A stretch of DNA of 64,000 bases from Glebionis coronaria. Taxonomy: Eukaryota; Streptophyta; Magnoliopsida; Asterales; Asteraceae. Shown in pieces: positions 22,466 through 35,370 of this stretch. The notes under the pieces are model-generated. The model worked only from the letters and a program-made list of their open reading frames with translations, made no database searches and had not been told where the DNA came from. Positions within the stretch are counted from its first letter, which is position 1, and every line of letters starts with the position of its first letter. The position numbers and the translations under genes are program-made. The stretch is from NCBI GenBank assembly GCA_025667525.1, contig CM046878.1, positions 387,437,307 through 387,501,306 on the forward strand, given 5' to 3'.

Positions 22466-22843
22466 TGTTAGCTTCAAAATATTGAGTCAAACAAGAATGC
22501 TCAGTCATATGTTTATTATGTATCGTATTTTAGAACGTTGAAATAGGTAGTATGTTAGTCGTGTATTACGGGTTTAACTTTAAGCTAGGGTTCATTCATA
22601 AGTAACCAAAGCCCGAAAGGAAAGCCTGACCCATGATCATATAGCCCATTAAGCTACATGTAAGCAAAGGATATATAAACCCTTCCTAGCATGTTAGGAA
22701 GGGTGTTGGTTATTCATTTTCTCTAATCTAATATCACCTAGTTTCTCCAACCATTCTCTCTACTTTCTCTCTCTAGAATTCATCTCATATCTACCTTTCT
22801 TTCTTCAATAATCGTATAGAATCATCATATATTAGGGACAACA
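22466..22843 (+). repeat. Copia-2 5' LTR (378 bp)
   Basis: Starts TGTTAGCTTC, ends GGGACAACA. It has 'tatataaa' at 22672-22679 and a pyrimidine-rich stretch of TTTCTCTC words before the end. It lacks a 13-bp duplication (CTCACTACTTTCT region) seen in the 3' LTR. Confidence 0.95.
22672..22704 (+). promoter_or_regulatory. TATA box and inverted repeat in the copia-2 LTR
   Basis: TATATAAA at 22672-22679 is followed at once by ACCCTTCCTA (22679-22688), a 6-base loop and TAGGAAGGGT (22695-22704), a perfect 10-bp inverted repeat. The 3' LTR carries the same structure near 46635-46667. Confidence 0.85.
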
Positions 22844-22845
22844 AT

Positions 22846-22859
22846 TGGTATCAATCGCC
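22846..22859 (+). promoter_or_regulatory. Primer-binding site of copia-2
   Basis: TGGTATCAATCGCC lies two bases inside the 5' LTR. It matches the initiator-Met tRNA site (TGGTATCAGAGCC) except near the 3' part. Confidence 0.8.
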
Positions 22860-23870
22860 ATGGGATAGTTTTGTGATTGGTTGTTGTGTTTTCATTTGAT
22901 TTATTTGATTTGATCCTTATTTCTCCCACGAATTCAAGATTTTTTTATGTTTTTTAGTGTTCTTCAAGTCGTATAACTTCTTTATTCGTGTCATAGTGAT
23001 TTGGGTATCTTGGTTTTGGTTAAAACACAAGTCTTTTGGATCAAAAGTTGAAAACTTTATTGTTTTTCATCTTTCTGAAATTCCAGCTAGTTGAACCATC
23101 GGAAAGTACAAAGGGAGTGAGGCCAGATCGCAATAACCACTAGGTTCTACTTTGCGATCTAGGGATTCCGATACCTTATTCCGACGAGACATTCCGATCG
23201 TACATTGCGATCTGGGATTCCGACGGTTTCAAGGGATTTTTGAGTCGTTACTCTGTCCAATTTGTTTTAGCCATATTCCGATCTAAACATTCCGACAGTG
23301 CATTGCGATCTAAGCATTCTGACAGGTAAACATGGCGATCTAAGCATTCAGACAGAAGGACATTCCGATAGATTTATATTCCAATAGAATCAACATTCTG
23401 ATAAAACCAACATTCCGATACAATATTCCGATAGGTTATTCCGACAGATCATTCCGACAGCATTCCGACAGCCTACATTCCGACAGCCTACATTCCGACA
23501 GCCAACATTCCGATGGACATTTCGATGGAACATTCCGATGGAAATTCCGATGACATGTTTAGCTAAATTTTGTTCGAGTATTTTTTAGACTTAGCCACCA
23601 TCTAGACTAGTTTCGGAATATCGTTTACACGAAGAGTTAAAATTTTTCCGTCAAGTAAATTCACATTTTTTCCATACTAGTTTTAGGACATTTCTAGCTC
23701 AATTTCAAAATTTGGCGATACAAATTTTTTTTTGGTCTACCATTTTGTCTGACTGGGGAATTTATTGTCGGACTGAGAAAAATACGAATTTTCGGAATTT
23801 CAACAACAACTCAATCACATCATATCTACTTAAGATCCATATTCACTTCGTCATTTCAGAGAATTTTGAG
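22860..23870 (+). other. Copia-2 leader with ATTCCGA/TTGCGATCT array
   Basis: About 1 kb between primer site and gag, without a credible ORF. From 23121 to 23553 it holds about 22 copies of ATTCCGA(C/T)(A/G)G or close variants, with five copies of the other word GCGATCT (or its complement AGATCGC) in the first half. Spacing falls from about 30 bp to about 11-16 bp toward the right end. The TTGCGATCT word is also the core of the array in the Athila LTR in which this element sits. Confidence 0.85.
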
Positions 23871-25274
23871 ATGGATTCTACTACAGAATATCGTGTGACG
23901 AACAACAACATAATGGTGGCGGGTAACAAAGAGAGACCACCAATGCTTCGTTATCTTGATACAAGACCTAATGGTGATGCATTGAGGCAATGTATTAACA
24001 ATGGACCATATGTTTTCTCCGATATCACTGTTCCTCATACACCAGCCACTGACACTACCACAGAAGTACCCGCAACCACAAGAAAAGAAACGTTATCTGA
24101 TCTTACACCAGAGAAGCGTGCTTGGTATGATGCAGAAAAAGAAGCGATCTATATGATTCTAAGTGGAATTGGAGATGATATTTATTCCACGGTTGATGCA
24201 TGTCCTACGGCATAAGAAATGTGGACGGCTATTGAACGCTTGCAACAAGGAGAATCACTCAACAAGCAAGATGTTAAAACAAACTTGTTTTGGAATTCTG
24301 GTAAGTTTACTACATTGGATGGAGAATCAATTGAGTCTTATTATTCACGATTCTACAAGATGATGAACGACATGACAAGAAACAACCTGGAGGTCTCCAC
24401 CATGCAAGTCAATGTGCAATTTCTTCAGCAACTTCAACCAGAGTGGACACGTTTTGTTACTTTGGTGAAACAACAGAAGCAGTTAGACAAGGTAAACTAT
24501 CACAATCTCTTTGATATCTTGAAACAATTTCAGCATGAGGCAAATGAAATTTGAGCTGAACGAGTTGCAAAGACGGCTAATCCACTTGCTCTAGTGTCTA
24601 CCACTCAAGATCATCGATCTCGTACTCCAAAGTCATATTCCATTCAATCATCCTCCCCACGATATTCCACATGATCCAAGTCTTCATTATCCACAAGATT
24701 ACGCGGCAAAGAACCAAGAGCACCATCACCACCATCTGAGTCATCATCTGAAGAGGATAGTGATGAAGATCAAGCTCAGAAGAATCGGGAAATGAAACAA
24801 CAAATTCCTTTCATTATGAAGACTTACAAGAATATCTTAAAACCCACAAACAACAATCTTCGAACATCATCCAACACAAAGAACCAATATGTTGAGAACC
24901 CTTCAAGGTATGACACACGTCAACGTGGTGAAAGTCCTTCTAGGTATGATCGACATAATCCAACACATGTTGAGGGGTCTGCAACGTATGATCGACAAAC
25001 TGCCAAGTATGATACTCAGAGGATTGATGCTGCTACTGGGAATAGGGAAACTATTGGAACGCAAGTGGTTCAACAAAGTAGGATTCAGTGTTATAATTGC
25101 CAAGGTTATGGGCATATGGCAAAGGAATACAGAAAGCCGAAACGAGTTAGGGACTCTAGCTATCATAAAGAGAAGATGTTGTTATGCAAGAAGATGGAAG
25201 CAGGGGTCAAATTGTCGACTGAGGAAGGATCATTGCTTGATGATACTGATGATGAAGCCTCGACCAAGAATTAG
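23871..25274 (+). pseudogene. Copia-2 gag, three internal stops
   Basis: Homology starts at the Met at 23871 (MDSTTEYRVTNNNIM); the upstream Met at 23712 is leader. The gag core has NKERPPMLRY, MWTAIERLQQGESLN and VQFLQQLQPEWTRFV. In-frame stops are TAA 24213-24215, TGA 24552-24554 and TGA 24672-24674, all explicable as C-to-T changes at Gln or Arg codons. The zinc knuckle reads CYNCQGYGHMAKEY: the last Cys is Tyr (codon TAC at 25128-25130). A frameshift near 25270 separates gag from the next domain. Confidence 0.9.
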
Positions 25275-28150
25275 AAGCACATTACTCGTACATGGCAAAG
25301 GTTGACGAAGTTCTCAACGTCACTGAAGATGATAATGGACCTATCTTTGACACTGAGCCACTCGATAAGGTACACAACACTGATGAATTTAATGTGTTTG
25401 GTGATACTCATGAGCATTGTGAGCTACCTAATGCCATTAATGACACATGTATGACGGAAAAGGTTGATAGCAATACCACACCCGATTCATCAGACATGTG
25501 CAATAATGAGTTTGAGGATGATCAACATGCAAATGAGTATGATGATGAGGAGCGTGTCGCGCTTGCTAATTTAATTGCCAGTTTACAAAAAGATGTCAAT
25601 GAAACTAGAAAAAGTCAAAAGCAATTAAAGAAGGCAAAAGCAGCGCTCACTCAAAATTTTGAAGAATGCAAAGCCGCCCTAATTACATCTAGTGAGACCA
25701 TTGAACACTATAAAGATAAGCTTCTTCATAAAACCAAAGAACTTGATGGATACAAGGGTAGTGCGTTAAAAAGTCAAAAGGACGATCTTGAAAAGAAATA
25801 CAACGAAATTCTTGAGTTATTAACCAAAGAGAAACGTCAATTTAATGTTTTGTTAATGGATGAACGTCAAAAAACGTACCTTGCTACCACCAAAGTTAAC
25901 GAACTTGAACAACGGCTTTTGATGGATAACACCGAGTCTGCTAAAATTCTTGATGTTAAGAAACAAGAGGTTGAAACGTTAAAACAAGATTTCAAAAGTC
26001 GACATGAAAAAGATACTGAAAAAGTAACGGAACTAGAAAAACAAGTCGAATTTTTGAAGAAAGTTGTTTATAAAACGCATGACTCTATTCAAACCGTAAG
26101 AATGATAGCACCTCCGTCTATGTTTAAGGGTCAAGCTAGCTTTGCAAGTCCTGATTATCTTGCCCAAGCTCAAGCTGCGAACCCGCGCCTTTATATGGAT
26201 GAGTCCGAATGGACCGATCCCGAATATCCTCTTGGTTATGATGAGACATCCCTTTGGGAAGAGGAGAGTAGATCACCGGTCAATAAAGAGTTTGTGAAAC
26301 CATACAATTATGCTTATGAGAATAGTCTATATGGTCTTTTCACTACACAAAAACAAAAGTCTCGTGAGGAATTGTTTTTAGAATGCAAACAAAGAAGAAT
26401 TCAATGGAAGAAAGCTTTTGCTACTAAGAAAACAAACGTTTCTAAGTTCATCAACTACTTGCCACTTGATGCTTCTAAAAGCAAGAGTAGGCAAACATTT
26501 GGTTTTCTACAACATTACATTGATAATATTAAATCCATTGTTGACAATGAATGGAAACAACGAGAAAATGACGAGTGGAAAAAACCAATTCCTCAAGATA
26601 TAACTGTGCTTATCAAAAAAATCTTAATACCGAACACGACCACATTAAAAGAAAATATGCTTGAATTTGAAAGATTAATTCGGTCTGAAATGTCTGATGA
26701 TTTAAAATATGTTGAGTCTATTGAGAAAGAAATTGACGATCTTCAAATGGACAAGTCCGTTTTTTCAGATGAATATGATTTACTCTTAGAAGAATATCTC
26801 TCCAAAGATATTTTGTGTGTTACTCTTTAATCTTGTGCTGATATCGATGAATATTCTGATGTTGCATGCAAATATCTTGATAAAATCAAAGAATGTGAGC
26901 GTCTTGAACTTGAGCTTTCGAAATGTAAAGAAAATGTTGATAAAAAGGCTTTTGAGTTACTTCAACACAAAACTGATTTCCTTCAAAAATATTGTCATTC
27001 TCTTGAACTTGCTTTGCAAAAAGAGGTTGGTAGTTTTCCACATGATAATAAATTGCAAGAAAAACTTTCCAAAACGTTTCAAGAAATGAATGAGCTGAAT
27101 TTGGAAATTAAAGGGTTGAAAGCTTAGTTACAAGACAGGGAAACAGCGATAGCAGAGTTGCAGAAACTCGTTGCTAAGATGGGTGGGAAAGTTGTGGAAC
27201 CTAGCGTTAAGAAACCTGTTGTTAGACAACTCAATGCCTCTAAAGTGAATAGATCCTCTATCTTGGGGAAACCATCTGCTTTATCAAATTCTTCGTTTGC
27301 AAAACATGTGTTTGCCCCCAAGATGGATGGAAAGGAAAGGTTACCATAGAATCAACCCATAAGAAATGTCATAGCACCAAGCGTTAAGCACAATAATGTG
27401 ATTAAACCAGGGATGTATATATTGGCCACTAAACCTACACAAAACAAAGAAAGTCAATCACCTCAGACTTCTAGAAACACTAATAGACGTGTGTCTTTTA
27501 CTACAGGAGTAATCCCCACTTATAGTGTTAGCCGGCCTCAGCTTAAGAGCACTCGCATGAATGAAAAGGTTTGGCAAAACAAAAGTCAAGGGAAGATGAA
27601 GACAGTAGAAGACCACCCTAGTATTTTCAATGTTTCTAAGAATAAAACGTTTGTAATCGCGTGTAATGACGATTTGAATGATTCGACTTTGAATGCTTTG
27701 AATGTTAAGTTTGTTTGTGTGAAATGTGGAAAGTGTGCTAATGCTAATCATGCTATGTGTGTTTCGAATAATGTCAAAGGCGTAGATACTAGAACTAAGA
27801 AGAAAACTACGATGCCTATTAGTGCTAGAAAACCCAAACGCAAAGTGAACCATTCTGGTGCAACCCCCACTAAGAAAAGTAATGCATCAGACTCCACCAC
27901 TAAGAACCATAGAAGCAAAATTAAGGAATTATATGAGTCTGCTAGCAAGTCTTGGAAATGGTGGTTTGCTAATCAATGTCCTCCAGGATATAAATGGATG
28001 CCGAAAGCTAGGACAGAAAATGTGAAAACGAGTGTTAGTTTGCCTTTAAATGTTGATAAGGACACTAATGATTCTACTATCAGAACTACTGTGGTATCCA
28101 ATTTAGCAAATGCTCCATCGTGTTCTAACTCTTCTGCAGGTGATACACAT
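25275..28150 (+). pseudogene. Copia-2 coiled-coil domain between gag and protease
   Basis: The main open part is 25292-26830 (512 residues), with strong heptad character around KDVNETRKSQKQLKKAKAAL and VTELEKQVEFLKKVVY and acidic and aromatic segments. It continues in the same frame past TAA 26828-26830 and TAG 27125-27127 (more coiled coil) and TAG 27347-27349. It then reaches a basic region with a cysteine pair set CVKCGKCANANHAMC and a WKWWF/PPGYKWMPKA motif. The order matches copia-1, where the equivalent is one open frame. The function of the block is unknown to me. Confidence 0.85.
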
Positions 28151-30052
28151 AATTCTCTTCATACTGGACTCCGGATGCACGAAGCACATGATGGGGAATC
28201 TCAAGCTTCTAATTAACTTCGTGGAGAAGTTTTGGGTACGGTCTGATTCAGAAATGATCAATTTGCACCGATCCTAGGATATGGAGATTTGTTTCAGGGG
28301 AATATTACAATCAAAAGGGTATACTACGTCGAAGGGCTCAATCACAATCTTTTCTCGGTTGGTCAATTCTGTGATGCGGATTTGGAGGTTGCGTTCAGAA
28401 AGAAGACATGTTTTGTTCGTGATTATGATGGGAATGACTTACTTACCGGTACACGGGGTACTGATCTTTACACAATTTCACTTCAAGACACAACTTCATC
28501 AACTCCAATCTGCTTCATGGCTAAAGCTTCAACGACTCAGGCATGGTTATGGCATCAACGTTTATCTCATCTTAATTTTGATACCATCAACTTGCTTTCC
28601 AAGAAAGATATTATGAGAGGCCTTCCAAGTTTGAAATACATCAAAGATCACCTTTGTTCTTCTTGTGAGCTTTGTAAAGCTAAACGAAGTAGCTTCAAAA
28701 CAACGACAACACCAAGCTCTAAAGGACGTTTAGATCTTCTTCATATGGATCTGTGTGGTCCCATGCGTGTTCATAGTATCAATGGAAAGAAATATATTCT
28801 GGTAATTGTCGATGATTACTCAAGGTACACATGGACTCACTTCTTGAGGTCCAAGGATGAAACACCCGAAGTTCTCATCTGCTTTCTTAAACTGATACAA
28901 TGTGGTCTTCAAGCTCAAGTCAAAGTGGTTCGTACTGACAGAGGTACATAATTTTTGAATTCAAAACTAAGAAACTATTTTGAAGCCGAAGGAATTGAAC
29001 ATGAAACATCTATTGCTCGATCACCGGAACAAAAAGGCGTTGTTAAAAGACGAAACCGTACTTTAGTTGAGGCTGCTCGAACATTATTATCCTCTTTAAG
29101 ACTTCCACTATACTTTTGGGCCGAAGCCGTGTCAACCGCATGCTACACACAAAACCGTTCCTTAATTATCCCAAGACACGAAAAGACACCATATCACATA
29201 ATTCATGATCGAAAACCTTCACTCAAACACCTTCATGTTTTTGGATGTACTTGTTACATTATTCGAGATAGTGAAAATTTGGATAAGCTGAAAGAGAAAG
29301 GTGATGCATGTATTCTTGTGGGATATGCAACTCAGTCTAAGGGATATAGAGTATACAACAAGCGAACAAAATTGATTGTCGAGACCATTCACATTCGATT
29401 TGATGAATTACAAGAAATGGCACTTGAACAAAACAGTTTAAGTCCCGATCCACAACGACAAACGACTTCCGTTCATAACCGCACGGAACTCGGAACTCAA
29501 GACCACAACAATGAACCGTCAAGTTCAACGCTGGTTCCAGAAAATGTTCCTAGAGCTGATATGACAGTCGACACGACAATTGAAGAGTTGGAAATGTTAT
29601 ATGGACCAATGTATGATGAATATTTCACGGGGGAGAAACAAGTTGTTTCGAAGTCTTCCGCTGTCACTCATGATAAGAATGATGATACCGATCATCGTCA
29701 ACAAAAGGATACAACTTCATCTACTTCAACACCGGTTGCTGCAGATTTACCTCCTCAGAATATCACTTTAACAATCGATCCTACAACATCCACAACTACT
29801 GTCATTGCTCCAGAGAACACAAATCAAGCAGACGATGCGTTATCTGACGAAGACGAATTTATCAACCCATTCGATACACCGGTACACGAAACTAGAGAGT
29901 CTTCTACTCGCCATGTTGATCCGTCAAATATGCATACATTCTATCAACGACATCCTTCAACACATCATTGGACCCGAGATCACCCTTTGGTTCATGTCAT
30001 TAGAGACCCTTCACAACCCGTTTGTACAAGACGACAGCTTCACCGATGGTGA
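28151..30052 (+). pseudogene. Copia-2 protease and integrase, frameshifted
   Basis: The protease active site (Asp-Ser-Gly codons at 28167-28175) is present, but in a different frame from the coding regions on both sides. A lost T near 28230 restores the pol frame, followed by a TGA at 28244-28246. Integrase reads [15 protein letters not shown], the zinc Cys pairs, [16 protein letters not shown] and EQKGVVKRRNRT. The catalytic Glu of GVVERR is Lys here (GVVKRR). A TAA at 28949-28951 sits after RTDRGT. The linker to RT is acidic and ends in a frame change near 30040. Confidence 0.9.
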
Positions 30053-31648
30053 TGTTTGTATGTTCGCACTCGCCGTGAGTTCAGCTGAACCGAAAAACAT
30101 CAAAGAATCCATGGCTGATCATGCTTGGATTGAATCGATGACGGATGAACTTCAACAATTTGAAAGCCTTAAAGTCTGGGAACTTGTTGACATACCATAC
30201 GATGTAATTCCATTAAATCTTCGATGGATCTAGAAAAACAAGATGGATGAAGAGAACACGATCATCAAGAATAGATCTAGGCTAGTGGCTAAAGGGTATG
30301 GACAGAAAAAGGGTATTGATTTTGAAGAATCATTTGCACCAGTAGCTCGAATGGAAGCGGTCAGGATTTTTCTTGCTTATGCTGCACATAAGGGATTCAT
30401 TGTCTGTCAAATGGACGTAAAGACGACGTTTCTTAACGGTCCTTTGAAGGAAGAATCCTATGTCACACAGCCGGAAGGATTCGTCAATCCTCATTATCCT
30501 GACAAGGTGTATCGTCTCCACAAAGCACTTTATAGACTCAAGCAAGCTCCAAGGGCGTGGTACGACGAGCTCGCGAAATTTCTTGTCTCCAAAGGTTTCT
30601 CAAAAGGTTCCAGTGATCTAACTTTGTTCACTTATAAATATGGGGATGACATTTTGCTTGTGCAGATTTATGTTGATGACATTATTTTCGGGTCTACAAA
30701 CCCAAAACTTTCAAAATGGTTTGAAAAAGTAATGCACAGCAGATTTGAAATGTCAATGATGGGCGAACTAAAATTCTTTTTAGGAATTCAAGTTCACCAA
30801 TCCCCAAGTGGTATCTTTATAAACCAAGCTAATTATTGTCAAAGGATAATCAAAAAGCATGGTATGACCTCATGTGACCCCGTTGGGACACCATTATCAA
30901 CCACATCCCTAGATGCTGATTTGGAGGGATTACCCATAGATCAAACGAGATATCGTTCCATGAGCGGGTCCCTCATGTACTTGACAACAAGCAGACCTGA
31001 TATTCATCTTGCTACATGCTATTGTGCACGATATCAAGCACGACCCACTGAAAAGCACCTCAAGGACGTTAAACGGATCTTTCGGTACCTTAAGAATACC
31101 ATTCACATGGGACTCTGGTATCCGAGGGAAACCGGTTTCTTTCTAACGGCCTATTCAGATTCTGATCATGCAGGGTGTCTTGATACACGTAAAAGTACTT
31201 CTGGTGGTGCACAATTTCTAGGTCAAGATAAGCTTGTGGGATGGTCTTCCAAGAAGCAGGATTACAGGTCACTTTCATCAGCCGAAGCGGAGTATGTGTC
31301 TCTATCTGCGTGTTGTTCTCAAGTTCTTTGGATGAGAACACAACTCACGGATTATGGCTTCCACTTTGATAAAGTACCTATGTACTGTGACTCAAATTCG
31401 CCATAGCCATCTCCTGCAATCCGGTACAGCATTCCCGCACGAAGCAGATTGATGTCAGATATCACTTCATTAAGGAACAAGTTGAAAAGGGTATTGTTGA
31501 ATTATACTTTGTTGGAACTGATTACCAATTGACTGACTTGTTTACAAAAGCTCTTTCGAAAGAGAGGTTTGGGTATCTAGTTAGGCAAATTGGTATGAGA
31601 TGTTTGACTCCAGCAGAACTGGAGGTTCTGGCAAAGAAGCCTGCTTGA
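30053..31648 (+). pseudogene. Copia-2 reverse transcriptase and RNase H, broken
   Basis: After the frame change the RT starts at SSAEPKNIKESMADHAWIE. TAG at 30231-30233 replaces the second Trp of the conserved LRW-x-W segment. From 30243 the frame is open for 387 residues: [34 protein letters not shown], then RNase [19 protein letters not shown] and MYCDSNS. A frameshift near 31398 moves the rest ([11 protein letters not shown] to the TGA at 31646-31648) to another frame. Catalytic Asp residues are kept. Confidence 0.92.
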
Positions 31649-31720
31649 TTCATCTATCAAACATCTACTTTTAAATATTAATGATAAAAGCAAAATACAA
31701 AATTGAAAAATCTTTGATAA

Positions 31721-34700
31721 TATGACAATCCGTCAATTTATGGTTTATATTTTATTCTTAAATATTATTTAAAAACATAATTTTAATGTTATATTATGAA
31801 CTCACTTATTTTTGGGAAGAAATTTGGATTTACATCTTGAAGTAGCATCGACTACTTCTAAACCAGAGCATTCTACGTTACATGCTTACGTTTACATACA
31901 CCGTCTTTGGTGACAGTCCAACATTTCAGGAAATAAATTTATTCGTGAATATTATTTTGGGATTTTAATTTTGAGTTGGTTCATAAACTCACAAATTTAC
32001 GAGAAGAGATTAGGACTTACGATTATAATTTAACGTCCTTTACGACTAAACCGGAAACCTTAGGATTACGTATTTACGTTTTCGAACTCCGTTTTTATGA
32101 GACAATTTTTATTAGATTCGTTTTGTGCCGTTGATTTATAATTTATAAAAACGTTTTTCGTAAAACGACCCGAGGGCACGCAAATCGAGGAAACTAGAAT
32201 CGAGGAATACCCGTAAACTAGTGGGATGAGACAAAACAAGTTTTGCCCCACCCCACTAATATGGGATGGCAACATGTAAGCTACCACACCATTAGGTGTC
32301 AAAACATGACAAGGAAGCTTGCACACTTGTTGCTTAAAGCTTAACTTGTAAGCTATACACCACAAAACCACTTGCAACAAACCATTTCTCACATTCAACT
32401 CATGCAAACCACCATAAACACTCTCCTCTCTCTCTAAAATTCGTCCACTATTCAACCAAAACACCCCATTTGATCTTGATTCAACCATAAAATCTTATGT
32501 TATTCATGCATAAGATGAAGAACCTTTGAAGCCATGAAGATTGGAGGTGATCTTAACATCCAAAAAGGAGTTTCCATGGAGTTATGGGCTGATTTTCAAG
32601 AAGATAATCATCCATTTGAAGGACCCAAGAAGTTAATTTGCCAAATTGAAGATTTGATAACAAGAACCAAGTCTTGTTCATCAAAAACCTCATCTTTTCA
32701 TCACTAATGGTGGTATAGAGATTGTTCTTCCTATCCTCTTGTTATTTTGATTATGTAATCTTGTATTTTCTTTAATTATGTATATGTATATGATGATGAA
32801 TGATGATTAAAAATACTATGTGGGGATTTGGTGTTGATAGATTTGATAAACATGAGTAAAAAGATGGAAAACCACATGTAAACTGGTTAAAATCTTGCTA
32901 AATATGATGGCTGTATAAAAACAGTAAGTAACCAAGTCTTAAACTGATAAAATTACATGGTGAAATCCATTTACAGTAAGTGTTAGATGTCATACACATG
33001 TGAGAGTTGGCCATGCAATGGAATCATCAAAATGAGTGAGATATGATCAAAATAAGATGAGTGTACCAATCTGAATAGTCTGTTTTGTAGGGACTGTTAT
33101 GGATAGTTAGACATGGAATGAGCAGTAGCTATAACTAACTTAATTGTTGCACATAATATGAAGTTTATTCCATCCAAAAATGAGCTTCTATATCCTTATA
33201 GAACTCAAGATATGATAAAAATGGTGAAGATGAAACTAAAAATCAGATTTTGAAGAATTAATGTTTAATAGTATTATATAAGCACTCAAACTAATATAGT
33301 ATAAAATGTGAATTAAAACCCACTAACTTATAAATTTCATTTACATAAATATGTATAAGGTTAAATAAATGGACACTTTATAAAAATGGTAGTTGAATAA
33401 GATTTATAAGTTATAAAAACTATAAACATGATTTTTACGACTTTTTCGGCTATTACCGTAAAATTAACGTTTTTCGCCAATTAAAACTTAGACGATCAAA
33501 CCCGTCTAATGTAAAGTTTTTAAAAGTCATATACTGATATATAAGTACCTAATACAAGTAAAAACCGATAAAACCCGAACTATATGACATACGGACATTA
33601 ACGAGCTAAGTTAGCATATTTGGACTAATAATTTAACTAAATAAGTTAAACACTTATAAAAATTACTTATTGGGCTTAACCCATTTGAGCCCAACATGTA
33701 AAGTATAAATACTGATAATACAAGTATAAAATGGATTAATACAAGTTAAAGAACTTACAATAAGCTTATTGGACTTAAAATATGTAAATAGGTAAAACTA
33801 GTAAGAAGTTACCAACACATAAACACTAAAATAAGTAAAAATATATAAACCCACTTGATCATCATCATATATATAAAATCATCATATGTATACATAATTA
33901 TTATTTTGATAAAGTCATTGGACAAAAGTCTAAGACGAGTATTATTTGTCTAGGTTTCCGTGATTGAAGCACGTACCGTACATACGAATTGCCGATAACC
34001 CGCTTTCCCACATCAATGTGAGTTCATAGCCTCGAATTATTTTAAATGTTTTTATGAAATGTTTTATAAACCCGCGAGGGAGATAACATGTTAGTTTTTA
34101 TAAAATAGGACACTAGTTGTCCCGATTGTCTGTTTATTGATTTGGACCCGAATGATTGTATGACCCGATGAATGATTAAATGACCCGATAGATGAAATAA
34201 AATGGATTATTAAAGTTAGGTTATGTCACTAAAAGTCCCATTAGCATGAATTGTGAACTACCGGGATTTGGTAGACGCTTATGCATATAATAGTACTATT
34301 TGGGGACGATCACCCCAGTTCGCGCCTTGACGGTTGATCCCCGTCGTACCACATTGATTGGTAAGCGAATTTATGTATGAGAAGATTTACACAAGCGTGA
34401 TTATTGTGACGACACGCTAATTTAGATGGGCAAATGAGTTTCGGGCTAGCTACCCGTTTTTTGTTGTAGTAAGGTAACAATGTCATGTGGCTTATAATAA
34501 TCCAAGTAACGAAATACTGCTATACGCACCGAATTACAATATATTGCCTGACTAGCAATACGGGGTCATATTATTGATATTATGTTTGTGTTTTGGTTTT
34601 ACATAACCATATTCGTATAACGGTTTTTATTTAACTCTACACGATGTTATAAAAACGTATTGTATGATATTTTTGCGACATTGGTTCGTATAATGATTTT

Positions 34701-35160
34701 GAAGACGAAAGCCTATATTATGATTTTTGGTAAGGATTTGTATAAAATGACTTTGGCTATTTTATAGCCTATTACAACGATTTGTACAAAATGATTTTCG
34801 GTAATAATTTTATACCGATAATATATTGACGGATTTTATTAAACTCTATGAATTCACTCGGCGTTATCGCTGACCTTTTCTTTTAACATGTTTTATCTCA
34901 GGTACTTTAAGGTAATTCTCGGGAAGACAACAAGAATTCATGGCCCACAATTAAATAAAAATTTCCATTCACATTCTTTGTAAAACCTGTATTAAATACA
35001 ATGACTTGGGACCTATGTAACTTTGATATTTATGAATGGAAATGCTTTATTATTAAACGACGCGATTTTTAAGCGTTGTCTATAATGTGAGTAATGTGCT
35101 ATCCCGTAACACCAACTAGTCTTCCGCTGTATTGAGTTGTATAAATTTTGGGGTGTTACA
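31721..35160 (+). repeat. Tekay 5' LTR (3440 bp)
   Basis: Over the first 370 bases I count about a dozen differences from the 3' LTR, mostly C/T and A/G; later parts look closer still. No protein is supported: the frame on the minus strand at 32066-32488 is also present in the 3' LTR but has no recognisable motif. A region of TCTCTCT and a 'catgcataagatg' stretch around 32430-32520 could be the transcript start zone. Confidence 0.95.
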
Positions 35161-35163
35161 GTT

Positions 35164-35177
35164 TTGTACCAGAGCTC
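35164..35177 (+). promoter_or_regulatory. Degenerate primer-binding site of the Tekay element
   Basis: TTGTACCAGAGCTC sits three bases inside the 5' LTR. It resembles the initiator-Met site TGGTATCAGAGC with changes in the middle. Confidence 0.65.
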
Positions 35178-35178
35178 T

Positions 35179-35338
35179 CGTTATAGAGAACGAAAGATTT
35201 TTAAAACTAAGGTTTTGAATAAAACATTTCAAGATCTTTTAACTATAAACATTTTTCTGAAAATATCCAAAAATCTTTTGACTATAACGGTGCCGAAGAA
35301 TTCCCGAGTTACCGACAAGGCCAGACTGAGAAGTGTTA

Positions 35339-35370
<32 letters not shown>

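Noticed and set aside
32066..32488. 140-residue minus-strand ORF (also at 40883-41254) as a gene
   Set aside because: It lies in both Tekay LTRs, has different length in each, and shows no recognisable motif.
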